Source: Gammaproteobacteria bacterium (GTDB taxonomy: Bacteria; Gemmatimonadota; Gemmatimonadetes; Longimicrobiales; Gaopeijiaceae). Taken from it: 64,000 bases of DNA. Position 1 is the stretch's first letter. Every line of letters begins with the position of its first letter. Shown in pieces: positions 8,817-19,375 of this stretch. The notes below the pieces were generated by a model. The model made no database searches and had not been told where the DNA came from. It saw only the letters and a program-made list of their open reading frames with translations. The stretch spans positions 1 to 64,000 of the forward strand of contig JAPPJO010000025.1 in assembly GCA_028820325.1 (NCBI GenBank), given 5' to 3'. Both the position numbers and the translations under genes were made by a program.

Positions 8817-8891
8817 GAAAGCTGCGGACGCCGTGCGCGACTCGCACGAGAAAGGAACACCGTTTCTCCGGGCGATGGAATGGCGGGATGA

Positions 8892-8915
8892 GCCGGCCGC
8901 CGTCCGGGGGCCGGC
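8892..8915 (-). terminator. GC-rich hairpin downstream of ctpA
   Basis: A perfect 7-base inverted repeat (GCCGGCC / GGCCGGC) with a 10-base loop begins 11 bases after the ctpA stop. An alternative CGTCCG/CGGACG pairing overlaps it. There is no T-run, so intrinsic termination is not assured; it may protect the ctpA 3' end. Confidence 0.4.
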
Positions 8916-8925
8916 GGACGCGTCC

Positions 8926-10617
8926 TCAGCGGGATCCCGCGCCCGGCGAACCGTCTCCGGCGATGCCGCCTGGCGCTTGAACGGCGCTGTTCGCGAGCGA
9001 CTTCTCGGCGGCCACCAGATCGAACAGGTCCTGCTGCGACCGCGCGCGCGCCAGCAACTCGACGGCGCGCGCCAGCGGCGGATCGGCGGTCATCAGGCGC
9101 AGAAACTCGCCTTCCCGGCCCGCGCGCCTGCGGGCGATCTCGCGCTCCAGCTGGAACCGCAGATAGCGTTCCGCACGCTCAAGCGTGGCGGCCTCGGCGT
9201 CGATCCCCCGATCGGCAAGGTGCTGCCGGAAGCGCGCGAGGTCGGCGTCCTCGACCGCGGAGCCCGGAGGGGCGTCCGGCCGCTCCTGAATGTAAAGGAC
9301 GGCGAACTCGAACACGGCGCTGCTGAAGCCGCGCGCGTGCCGGTCCAGGCGAAGCACCGCCGCCTCTTCGTCGTCGGTCAGGGTATCGGGAAGGACATGG
9401 AGATCCGGAGTGATGCCGCCGCCACCGAGGACGCGTCGCCCCCCCAGAGACCGGTACGGCTGCCGGTCCTCGCCGTCCGACCGCTGAACCCACTCCCCCG
9501 ACAGGGTCAGCACGACATCCTCGAAGGCCGATTCGTCACCCGCCCGGGCCTTCTGAATCGAGCGCCCCGACGGCGTGTACCAGCGCGCCGTCGTCAGCTT
9601 GAGAACGTTGCCCCCGCTCAGCCGGTAGAGCGTCTGCACCAACCCCTTTCCGAATGAGGTCGCCCCCAGGACGAGGGCCCGGTCGTGATCCTGAAGCGCG
9701 CCGGCGACGATCTCCGAGGCGCTCGCGCTGCGTCCATTGATCAGAATCACCAGGGGAAGCCCCGGGAAGGATTCCCCCTGCCCGGTGCGCAGCACCGAGT
9801 TCTGGCTCCTCGTGCGGCCACGCGTCTCCGCGACCGTCAGGTCCTCGTCGAGGAAGAGGTCGGCAAGCGCGACGCCCTGATCCAGCAATCCGCCCGGGTT
9901 TCCGCGCAGATCCAGGATCATCCGGGTGGCCCCGTCCGCCATCAGGGCTCGGGTGGCCGCCTCGAGTTCGTCGCGGGCGTTTTCGCTGAACACCCGCAGG
10001 GGAACGTATCCCACGCCGTCCTGAAAGAGATGGGTGAACGGCACCGAGAGGATCTGAACCGTGGCTCGCTCCAGCGTGTACGGAATGAGCTCCTCGATCC
10101 CCGGGCGCCCGATCCTGACGTCCACCTCCGTGCCCGGCCTGCCGCGCAGCGACATCGCCGCCCGATCCGGGTTCCAGCCCTGCGCGGATTCGCCCTCGAC
10201 CTCCACGATGCGATCCCCCGCGCGGATGCCCGCCCGCTCCCCCGGGGTGCCCGGCAGGGCGCTCATCACCGTGATCCAGTCTCCCTGGCGCACGATCTCC
10301 AGCCCCACCCCGGCGTACTCACCTTCGGTATCGATGCGGAGGTTGTCCCATTCGTAGGCGCTCAGGAACTCCGAGTTGGGATCGTCGAGTTCCTCTATGA
10401 CGGCGTCGATGGCGGTGCCGTAGAGCGCATTCAGCTCGACCGGGTCCACGAAGTCCTCCGCCACCCGGTCAAGCACCTCTTCCAGGAGACGCGCCTGGAA
10501 GTAGACGTTGCGATCCTGCGCGATACCCTGCTGGAGGAACCAGCCGCCACACAGCAGGGCCGCTGCCAGAATGAGGCCCGGAGCAAGCAGTGAGCGGGAG
10601 AATCGCATGGGTTTCAC
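8926..10617 (-). CDS. ctpA: Carboxy-terminal processing protease CtpA (S41)
   Basis: This is a periplasmic, membrane-anchored serine protease of the CtpA/Prc family that trims or degrades envelope proteins from the C-terminus. Residues 9-32 form a signal anchor. A PDZ domain spans about 100-170 (YAGVGLEI; ERAGIRAGDRIVEVEGE). The S41 core contains DLRGNPGG (236-243), INGRSASASEIVAG with probable catalytic Ser299, and GATSFGKGLVQT with Lys324, so the Ser-Lys dyad is intact. A roughly 200-residue C-terminal extension is helical and charged. A 7-base inverted repeat lies 50-67 bases upstream of the ATG. Asparaginase lies downstream after a hairpin. Confidence 0.95.
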   Translation of the reverse strand: MKPMRFSRSLLAPGLILAAALLCGGWFLQQGIAQDRNVYFQARLLEEVLDRVAEDFVDPVELNALYGTAIDAVIEELDDPNSEFLSAYEWDNLRIDTEGEYAGVGLEIVRQGDWITVMSALPGTPGERAGIRAGDRIVEVEGESAQGWNPDRAAMSLRGRPGTEVDVRIGRPGIEELIPYTLERATVQILSVPFTHLFQDGVGYVPLRVFSENARDELEAATRALMADGATRMILDLRGNPGGLLDQGVALADLFLDEDLTVAETRGRTRSQNSVLRTGQGESFPGLPLVILINGRSASASEIVAGALQDHDRALVLGATSFGKGLVQTLYRLSGGNVLKLTTARWYTPSGRSIQKARAGDESAFEDVVLTLSGEWVQRSDGEDRQPYRSLGGRRVLGGGGITPDLHVLPDTLTDDEEAAVLRLDRHARGFSSAVFEFAVLYIQERPDAPPGSAVEDADLARFRQHLADRGIDAEAATLERAERYLRFQLEREIARRRAGREGEFLRLMTADPPLARAVELLARARSQQDLFDLVAAEKSLANSAVQAPGGIAGDGSPGAGSR

Positions 10618-10666
10618 GACTCCGCTGAAGGCGGGCTTCGATCTTCCCGCGTGGCTGGTTCACGCG

Positions 10667-10684
10667 CGGGAACCGCAGTTCCCG
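10667..10684 (-). promoter_or_regulatory. Inverted repeat CGGGAAC-N4-GTTCCCG upstream of ctpA
   Basis: A perfect 7-base inverted repeat with a 4-base centre lies 50-67 bases before the ctpA start. Its core GAAC-N4-GTTC has the form of the LexA (Cheo) box known from Gram-positive bacteria. It may be an operator or a 5' leader hairpin; which one is not decidable here. Confidence 0.4.
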
Positions 10685-10776
10685 GCGTCGGGTCTCCTCC
10701 ATTGGACGGAACCGGGAGCTGTCCGGTTGCTAACCCCGCCCGCGCCGAAGGTTTCCGGACCGGCGCGCCTGGCGCG

Positions 10777-11955
10777 TCACCGGTCCTCGATCCACCCGCG
10801 GGCGCTGGTCAGGACACGCTCCACGTCCGAGTCATCGTTGTAGACACCCACCGAGAAGCGCAACACTCCGCTACGGATGGCGAGGCGGACGCCATCGGTG
10901 TTCAGGCGCGCATGGAGGGCGTTCATCGCCGGATCGTCCGCCGTATAGTGGCGCCCGCCGCCGCTCGCGCCGACCGTCACGATGTGCGCCCGGCGAGGCG
11001 ACGACGCCCCTCCCACCACGGGCAGTCCGAGCTCGGCGAAGCCCGCGGCCAGCCGGCCCGCCACGCGGCAGACATGCGTCTCAACCGTCTCGACCGTCCA
11101 CCGGCGGATCAGCCCGAGCGCCGCGCGCGCCGCCACCGCGCCCAGATAGTTGTAGTTGCCGACATCGAAGCGCATGGCGCCCGGACGATAGCGAAGCTCG
11201 TCGGCGGAGAAGGCGGTCTCGTGGGCGCCGTCCAGCTCGATGCCGTAACGGGCCACGTGACCCGGGATCAGGTCGTCGGCCACCTCCCGGCGCACGTACA
11301 GAAACCCGAACCCGTAGAGCGACAGCAGGCACTTCTGGGTCGCCACCGCGAGGGCGTCGATCCCCGGGCGGCGCACATCCGTGACCGCCGCCCCCACCGA
11401 CTGGGCCGCGTCGACGAGCGTGAGCGCCCCCACCTCCCGCGCCGCCGCCGCAACCGGCTCCATGTCGGTGACGAAACCTGGGGCGAAGGAGATGCTCGGG
11501 ACCGTCACCAGGCGCGTGCGCCCGTCCATGGCCGCCACCATCGCCTCCACCGGCACCTCCCCGTCCACCGGCGCCACCGGGCGCACCTCCACCCCCCGCG
11601 TGCGTCGCAGGTTGTACCACAGGTAGATGTTGTTGGGATGCTCGAGTTCGGGGCAAAAGACGACGTTGTCCCCCGCTCGCCACGGCAGGCTGGCGGCGAA
11701 GAGGTTGAGCCCGTCGGAGACGTTCTTGGTGATCGCGATCTCCTCGGGGTCGGCCCCGACCAGGGAGGCGAAGCCGGAGCGGGCCTCTTCGACCACCGCC
11801 CGCAGCTCGTCCTTATCGCCCCCGTCGCACATGCGCGTCTCCAGGTGGGCGGCGGCGGCGTTCCGCACCGGCTCCGCCAGCAGGCAGCGCGCGGCGATGT
11901 CGAAATACGCCCGGCGCCCCGCGCCCGGAAAGAGTGCGCGCACCGCGGGGTTCAC
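10777..11955 (-). CDS. PLP-dependent class V aminotransferase-like enzyme
   Basis: This 392-residue protein has the fold-type I class V pattern shared by cysteine desulfurases, isopenicillin N epimerase-like proteins and related lyases. Seen are the N-terminal FDIAARCLL segment, ELEHPNNIYLW (103-113), cofactor residues in VDAAQSVGA (Asp182, Gln185) and the probable Schiff-base lysine Lys208 in ATQKCLL. No obvious active-site cysteine loop of IscS/NifS is apparent near the C-terminus. The start is the GTG overlapping the transporter stop (GTGA); the open frame upstream of it is a shadow of the transporter gene. Substrate is unknown; coupling to a transporter suggests amino-acid metabolism. Confidence 0.85.
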   Translation of the reverse strand: MNPAVRALFPGAGRRAYFDIAARCLLAEPVRNAAAAHLETRMCDGGDKDELRAVVEEARSGFASLVGADPEEIAITKNVSDGLNLFAASLPWRAGDNVVFCPELEHPNNIYLWYNLRRTRGVEVRPVAPVDGEVPVEAMVAAMDGRTRLVTVPSISFAPGFVTDMEPVAAAAREVGALTLVDAAQSVGAAVTDVRRPGIDALAVATQKCLLSLYGFGFLYVRREVADDLIPGHVARYGIELDGAHETAFSADELRYRPGAMRFDVGNYNYLGAVAARAALGLIRRWTVETVETHVCRVAGRLAAGFAELGLPVVGGASSPRRAHIVTVGASGGGRHYTADDPAMNALHARLNTDGVRLAIRSGVLRFSVGVYNDDSDVERVLTSARGWIEDR

Positions 11956-13190
11956 GAGCCCGCCCCGGAGACCGCGGGCTCGGTCCCGCCCGCGGCCCGC
12001 CCCGCCACCAGCGCCGTCCCGACCATGTCCCCCATGATGTTCAACGTCGTGTTTCCCATGTCGACCAGCCGGTAAATGCCCCCCACCATGGCCGCGATTT
12101 CGATCGGCAGGCTGAACGCCTGCACGTAGACCAGGGCCACCACGAAACCGCCGCCCGGGATCCCGCCCGAACCCTGCGCGAGCAGGAGCCCGATCGGCAG
12201 GATGGCGAGCAGCGCCTCCGGCCCGAACTCCACCCCCGCCGCCTGGGCGGTGAACACCAGCACCGCCCCGAGCATAACCGCGGTGCCGTCCTTGTTGAGT
12301 TGCGCGCCCAGCGGCAGCGTGAAGCTGTAGATTCGGCGCGGCATGCCCAGTTTCTCCGCCTTCTCCAGACCGACCGAGAGGGAAGCCAGGCTGGAGGAGG
12401 TTGCCGCCGTGGTCGCCCATAGCGGACCGGTATCGCTCAGGAAGCGCCGGGGACGCTGCGCGGTCAGGAAGCGGAGCACGAGCATGTACCCGCAGAAGAG
12501 GATCGCCTGCGCGCCCCACACCCCCGTCAGGAAGCGCGCCAGGCCGCCGAGCAGCTCGGCGCCGTAGCGGCCGGCGGTCACCGCCATCAGCGCGCCGATC
12601 CCCAGCGGCGCCAGCACGAGCACCAGGTCCACCAGGCGGCGGAAGAGGTCGGCCAGGTCGCGGTAGGCCGCCTCCAGCCGCGCGCGCGCGCCGCCTCCGA
12701 GCATCAGGGTGGCCATCCCGATCGCGAGCGAGGCCACCACCACCTGCACGATGTTCCCCTCCGCAAAGGCCTGGAAGAGGTTGACCGGGATCATGTCCAG
12801 CAGGACATCCGCGAGCGAGGGAACCGCGCCCACGGCCTCGTCCACCGGAGTGGTCAGCTCCATCCCGGCGCCGGGCCGCAGGAGCGTCATCGCCCCCATT
12901 CCCGCGCACAGCGCCACGAGGTCGGTGGCGACGAACCAGGCCAGGATCTTCGCGGCCAGCCGGCCGAACGCGCCCACGCCCGAATGGGCCGCCAGCCCGG
13001 CCAGCAGGTTGAAGCAGACCAGCGGCACCGCCGCCAGCACCAGCAACCGGATGAACAGGTCGCCGACCGGCTGGAGCACGGCGGCCCGCTCGCCCAGGAT
13101 GGCGCCGACCACGATCCCCACCGCCATGCCGGCGAAGATGAGCGCGCCGGGTCCGAAACGGCGGCGTCCCGTTTCCGACGGCCGACTCAT
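11952..13190 (-). CDS. GltP/DctA-fold (DAACS) symporter with altered signature residues
   Basis: This inner-membrane protein of the glutamate/dicarboxylate/neutral amino acid:cation symporter family is 412 residues from the ATG at 13190; a TTG at 13244 would overlap the upstream gene. Family landmarks are the HP1 serine motif TSSSLAS (264-270), the TM7 motif NKDGT (299-303), the HP2 tip GSGGIPGGG (340-348) and the TM8 motif DMGNTTLN (377-384). Two positions are unusual: the family NMDGT is NKDGT, and the arginine that binds acidic side chains (GltPh Arg397) is Asn380. Glutamate or dicarboxylate transport is therefore doubtful. It is translationally coupled to the PLP enzyme downstream. Confidence 0.93.
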   Translation of the reverse strand: MSRPSETGRRRFGPGALIFAGMAVGIVVGAILGERAAVLQPVGDLFIRLLVLAAVPLVCFNLLAGLAAHSGVGAFGRLAAKILAWFVATDLVALCAGMGAMTLLRPGAGMELTTPVDEAVGAVPSLADVLLDMIPVNLFQAFAEGNIVQVVVASLAIGMATLMLGGGARARLEAAYRDLADLFRRLVDLVLVLAPLGIGALMAVTAGRYGAELLGGLARFLTGVWGAQAILFCGYMLVLRFLTAQRPRRFLSDTGPLWATTAATSSSLASLSVGLEKAEKLGMPRRIYSFTLPLGAQLNKDGTAVMLGAVLVFTAQAAGVEFGPEALLAILPIGLLLAQGSGGIPGGGFVVALVYVQAFSLPIEIAAMVGGIYRLVDMGNTTLNIMGDMVGTALVAGRAAGGTEPAVSGAGS

Positions 13191-13224
13191 GCCCGGTGAA
13201 CCCGGCGCCCCGGGCCCGGGCCCT

Positions 13225-14844
13225 TCAGTTCCAGGATTCGGCAAGCGCCAGCGCCCGGTCGAGCAGGATCCCGTAGTAGTCGGCCACGTTGTCCGCCGTG
13301 AGCGGAATCCACTCGTCGACCTCCACCGGGTTGCCTTCGAGAATCTCGCCGTTGGGCCGCAGCGTGTGGCCGATATTCCACATGAAGCCGACCAGCGGCT
13401 GTCCGCCGGGCTCGAGAGTCAGGGTCTCCTCCCACTCCCAGGTGTTGGAGTAGCCGCCGGGGGGCAGGCCCACCACCGGCCCAAGCCCGTTGTCCGAGAT
13501 GATGGAGACGAACTGATCCAGGTGCGACCCCCCGCTCGGCCCGGAGATGATCGCGATCGCCCCGCGGAAGTGCACCGGCGCGGGTTCGAGGATCCCGTCC
13601 GAGTCGCGCGGGGCGTGCGCGCTCTTGAAGGGCACCGCGTTCGAGTAGGCGTCGCCGCGCGCCAGGGCGGGCGCCACGTCCGTCTCCAGCCAGTCGAGCA
13701 GCCAGGTGCCGTCGTCGATCACCTCCGGAACCCCGGAGTCCATCGCGCCCTCCTCGGCGGCTTCGGCCCGCTTTTCGTCGATGAAGGGCTGGATGACGTC
13801 GCTCAGGCGCAGGTTGCCGAAGGTGGTCCTGAAGGCGCGCGGCTGCAGGCGCTGCATGGCGTAGGGTCCGAGCGAGCCGCCGCGGCTGCGGGTGACGTCC
13901 ATCACCAGGGTGTGGTCCAGGAGGTCGTTGGCGGCGGCGTACTCGACCAGGCGGTCGACGTCGGGGACCATGGTCTCCCGGAACCCGTACCACACCAGGA
14001 CCACGTGTCCGGCCGGGGCCACGGGCACCAGGAAGTCGTAGGTAGGAGTGCTGAGCACGTTGCGGGTGCCGGGATAGCGCGGCTCGGAGAGGCCGGACCA
14101 CGCCAACTCCGCGGGTTCGTGCCAGGGGAACCGGTACTCCGCCTCGGCCCCGTCGCCGCCGGCCACCACCAGCGTGAGCTGTTCCGGGCGCAGCGCGGGC
14201 GGGAAGATGGCGCTGGAGACGGTCATCGCCTCGGCCAGCTTCCAGCGCAGCCCGGCCTCGGTGGAGTGGGGCACATAGACCGCGGCCGCGTCGTGCCACG
14301 CCTGCACCGGCATGCCGTTCACTTCGAGCACCCGGCTGCCGACGGGTGGCCCGTCGACTCCTTCCGCGATCTCCCCCACGAAGTAGGCGAGCTCCCCGCT
14401 CCCGTAGTCGGGGAACACCCTGACCCCCGCCTGGCGGGGCTCGGGGGCGTCCCCTCTGCTTACCTCGACGCCGGCGCTGTCGGGCAGCTCCAGGCCGCCG
14501 GGCACCAGAATGACATCGAGGTGGCGGTCGCGGCGCGCGGCGCTGAGCGCCGCCAGCGCGTAGTAGAGCTCCTCCTCGCCGTCGGCGGCGACGACGCGGT
14601 CGCGCAGGGCGCGCATCGCTTCGAGCGGATCCAGCCCCAGCGCCTCGTTCTTCACCGGCGAGAAGGCCTCGCGGGCCTCCGTGCGGGCGAGAATGCTCTC
14701 GAACAGGGCGGCACGCATGCTCTCGTCGCCGACGCGCCCTGGAGCGGACCCGGAGCCCCCGGCACCGGACTCGGCACAGCCGGCGGCGAGGAGTGCGGCA
14801 AGGGACAGCGCGACCATCGACGGAGTCGGTGGGAAGGTCCTCAT
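13225..14844 (-). CDS. S41-like peptidase-fold lipoprotein
   Basis: The 539-residue protein starts with a lipoprotein signal (LAALLAAGC, Cys at about residue 23), so it should be anchored in the envelope. A PDZ-like stretch (PPVGSRVLEVNGMPV) precedes a region resembling S41 tail-specific/tricorn-type proteases: LVMDVTRSRGG corresponds to the DLRGNGGG strand, SGPSGGSHLDQF to the catalytic-serine loop, and VVGLPPGGYS to the GEPTFGKG loop. The catalytic lysine of CtpA-type enzymes is therefore a tyrosine here. It may be an S41B-type enzyme without Lys, or inactive. The C-terminal DEWIPLTADNVADYYGILLD also fits S41. It lies 34 bases upstream of the transporter gene. Confidence 0.72.
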   Translation of the reverse strand: MRTFPPTPSMVALSLAALLAAGCAESGAGGSGSAPGRVGDESMRAALFESILARTEAREAFSPVKNEALGLDPLEAMRALRDRVVAADGEEELYYALAALSAARRDRHLDVILVPGGLELPDSAGVEVSRGDAPEPRQAGVRVFPDYGSGELAYFVGEIAEGVDGPPVGSRVLEVNGMPVQAWHDAAAVYVPHSTEAGLRWKLAEAMTVSSAIFPPALRPEQLTLVVAGGDGAEAEYRFPWHEPAELAWSGLSEPRYPGTRNVLSTPTYDFLVPVAPAGHVVLVWYGFRETMVPDVDRLVEYAAANDLLDHTLVMDVTRSRGGSLGPYAMQRLQPRAFRTTFGNLRLSDVIQPFIDEKRAEAAEEGAMDSGVPEVIDDGTWLLDWLETDVAPALARGDAYSNAVPFKSAHAPRDSDGILEPAPVHFRGAIAIISGPSGGSHLDQFVSIISDNGLGPVVGLPPGGYSNTWEWEETLTLEPGGQPLVGFMWNIGHTLRPNGEILEGNPVEVDEWIPLTADNVADYYGILLDRALALAESWN

Positions 14845-14857
14845 ATGTCTCTCCGAT

Positions 14858-15505
14858 TCAATTCCCCCGGGGACCGAACACGTCGGGCAGGCGGCGCCTC
14901 AGACAACCGAGGACGCGCTCCTGGACCCGAAGGGACGAACCCAGACCGCTGACCAGCTCCATGCGCTCCCCGGCCTCGGCCAGCTCAAGATACCCGTCTC
15001 TCACCGCGCGCAGAAAGTCGGCGCCCGCGCGCTCGATGCGATCCTCGCTGCCTCCGGCGGCCCGGCGCCGAGCCACGCCCTCCTCAACCGGCACGTCGAG
15101 CACCAGGTAGAGATCCGGCCGCAGGTCTCCGGTCGCAACCTCCATCGCGGCACGCACGCGCGCGAGTTCCAGGCCGCGGCCGTATCCCTGGTAGGCCAGC
15201 GTGGAGAGGTCGAAGCGATCCGCAACGACCACGTCGCCGCGCGCCAGCGCGGGACGCACCACCTCGCGCACGAACGCCGCGCGTGCCGCCAGGATCAGCA
15301 GCAGCTCCGATTCCGCGGGCATCTCCAGATCCGTTCTCCCCAGCACCACCTCGCGAATGGCTTCACCCACCCCCGTGGACCCCGGTTCGCGCGCCAGGGT
15401 GCAGGGCACGCCCCGGTCCCGAAGCCACCGGGCCAGGAGCGCCGCCTGCGTGGACTTGCCCGCACCCTCCCCGCCCTCCAGCACCACGAAGCACCCCTTC
15501 GGCAT
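14858..15505 (-). CDS. tmk: Thymidylate kinase
   Basis: Tmk phosphorylates dTMP to dTDP for DNA synthesis. The 215-residue protein has the P-loop EGGEGAGKST at about residues 10-19, the DR(F/Y) signature in ADRFDLSTLAYQGYGR that binds dTMP, and the LID region RRAAGGSEDR. The ATG is preceded by GGAGAAGG with 4 bases of spacing. The S41-like lipoprotein begins 13 bases downstream and may be co-transcribed. Two hairpins lie between tmk and ino1. Confidence 0.97.
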   Translation of the reverse strand: MPKGCFVVLEGGEGAGKSTQAALLARWLRDRGVPCTLAREPGSTGVGEAIREVVLGRTDLEMPAESELLLILAARAAFVREVVRPALARGDVVVADRFDLSTLAYQGYGRGLELARVRAAMEVATGDLRPDLYLVLDVPVEEGVARRRAAGGSEDRIERAGADFLRAVRDGYLELAEAGERMELVSGLGSSLRVQERVLGCLRRRLPDVFGPRGN

Positions 15506-15520
15506 CGAGCCTTCTCCGAC

Positions 15521-15562
15521 CTACTACCGGTAGTGGGTGGCCCACGACGGGTAGTGGGCACC
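15521..15562 (-). terminator. Two adjacent hairpins between ino1 and tmk
   Basis: The 79-base gap holds a near-perfect palindrome (CTACCGGTAG core, 15521-15537) and a strong stem (GGTGGCCCAC pairing with GTGGGCACC, one bulge, 15536-15562). Neither has a T-run. They may attenuate ino1 read-through or structure the tmk leader. Confidence 0.4.
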
Positions 15563-15584
15563 CCGGTTCGCCGCGGACGGCCCG

Positions 15585-16901
<1,317 letters not shown>

Positions 16902-16962
16902 TGATCGAGCCCCCTGCCTGGGGTGAGCGTCGCCTTCCGTCCCGGCCACAGCTGGCGGGCGG

Positions 16963-17322
16963 TCAGGAACTGATGATGATGCGCGATTTCGCGCCTTCCT
17001 CGATGGCCTTCGAGATGCCCTCGTTCACACGGCCCAGCACCCGGTCGAAGTTGGCCTGGGCCGCAACCAGCCCCTGGTACGCCGGACTCGCCTGCAGGCG
17101 CCCGAACGCCTTTTCGTATTCCTCGGCCACTTCGGGCGCGGGCTCCTCGCCGGCGCGCACGCTCCGGGCCACGCTCTCCTCCAGCTTCGCCAGCTCGCTT
17201 CGCAGGGTCGCCAGCTCGCGATCGTCATCGGCGCGCCGCGCGGCACGTTGCAGATCCTGATACTGAGCGGTCCGGCCCAGGGCCAGACCCAGTTCGCGCG
17301 CCATCTCCTCGATCGCCGCCAT
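16963..17322 (-). CDS. YlbF/YmcA family protein
   Basis: This small (119-residue) helical protein matches the YlbF/YmcA (Com_YlbF) family: LGLALGRTAQYQDLQRAARR at residues 11-30, followed by a coiled-coil-like central segment and a C-terminal QANFDRVLGRVNEGISKAIE. In Bacillus the family forms a complex that tunes RNase Y and mRNA maturation. In this diderm lineage the role is unknown. It follows prmC by 11 bases and precedes ino1, so it is probably part of the lnt-prfA-prmC transcript. Confidence 0.82.
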   Translation of the reverse strand: MAAIEEMARELGLALGRTAQYQDLQRAARRADDDRELATLRSELAKLEESVARSVRAGEEPAPEVAEEYEKAFGRLQASPAYQGLVAAQANFDRVLGRVNEGISKAIEEGAKSRIIISS

Positions 17323-17333
17323 TCAGCCTCCCG

Positions 17334-18259
17334 TTATCGGTCCTCGTTCCGGTGCCGGTGTGCCAGCACCATCCGTTCGCGGCCCGCAAGGTCGGGGATG
17401 ACGCGCACCCGGGCGAAGGCGCCCGTTTCGTCGATCCGGCGCGCTGCCCGAGCCGCCTGATCGGCGCCCACCTCCAGCGCCAGCAGACCCGCGGGCGCCA
17501 GATGCCGCGGCGCACCGGCGATCAGCGGTTCCAGCACCTGCATGCCGTCGGCACCCGCGTCCAGCGCCCGTCGGGGCTCCCAGTCCCGCACCTCCGGCTC
17601 CAGGCCCTCCAGTTCGGCACTGGGGATGTAGGGAGGGTTGGACACGATCACGTCGAAGCGCTCGTCGCGTCCGAGGGGCTCGTACAGCGATCCCGCCCTG
17701 AACTCCAGCGGAGCCCCGTCATGGTATTGCCCATGGTTGAGCGAAGCCACCTCGAGCGCGTCGCGGCTCAGGTCGGTGGCCACGATGCCGGCGAAGTCGC
17801 CTTCCGTGGCGAGGGCCAGGGCCAGAGCACCGCAGCCGGTTCCCAGGTCGAGCGCCCGGAGGCCGGCGCCCGCGCGCCCCGCGGCCCAGGCCAGCACCTC
17901 TCCCGCGAGCAGTTCCGTTTCCGAACGAGGAACGAGAACCCGACGGTCCACGGCGAGGTCCATCTTCCGGAAAGCCGCCCTGCCCAGGATGTACTGGAGC
18001 GGCTCCCGGCGGGCGCGGCGCAGGAGCCGCGGCTTGAAGGCGGCGAGTTCGGATGCCTCAAGCGGCCGGTCATGCTGCAGGTAGAGCTCGAGGCGCGGCA
18101 CCCCGAGCGTGTCGGCCAGCAGGTGCTCGGCGTCCAGCCGCGCCCCAGGCACCCCCTTCTCGTCCAGGTAGTGCGCGCTCCAGAGGATCAGGTTCAGGAC
18201 AGTCCACGGTTCTTCCCTTCCCGGTACGCGACCGGAGGGCCGCTCGAGCGAGAGCGTGC

Positions 18260-18263
<4 letters not shown>
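17334..18263 (-). CDS. prmC: Release factor glutamine methyltransferase PrmC
   Basis: PrmC methylates the glutamine of the GGQ motif in RF1 and RF2, raising termination efficiency. The 309-residue protein has the N-terminal helical domain, PRSETE at 112-117, the SAM loop [11 protein letters not shown] (139-149) and the catalytic NPPY at 209-212. The start is a GTG that overlaps the prfA stop (GTGA). Coupling to prfA ties the enzyme directly to the production of its substrate, a widely conserved arrangement. Confidence 0.97.

Positions 18264-19375
<1,112 letters not shown>

Noticed and set aside
11956-12909. N-terminal extension of the PLP enzyme to 710 residues
   Set aside because: The extension is another frame of the transporter gene. 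The GTG overlapping the transporter stop is the natural start.
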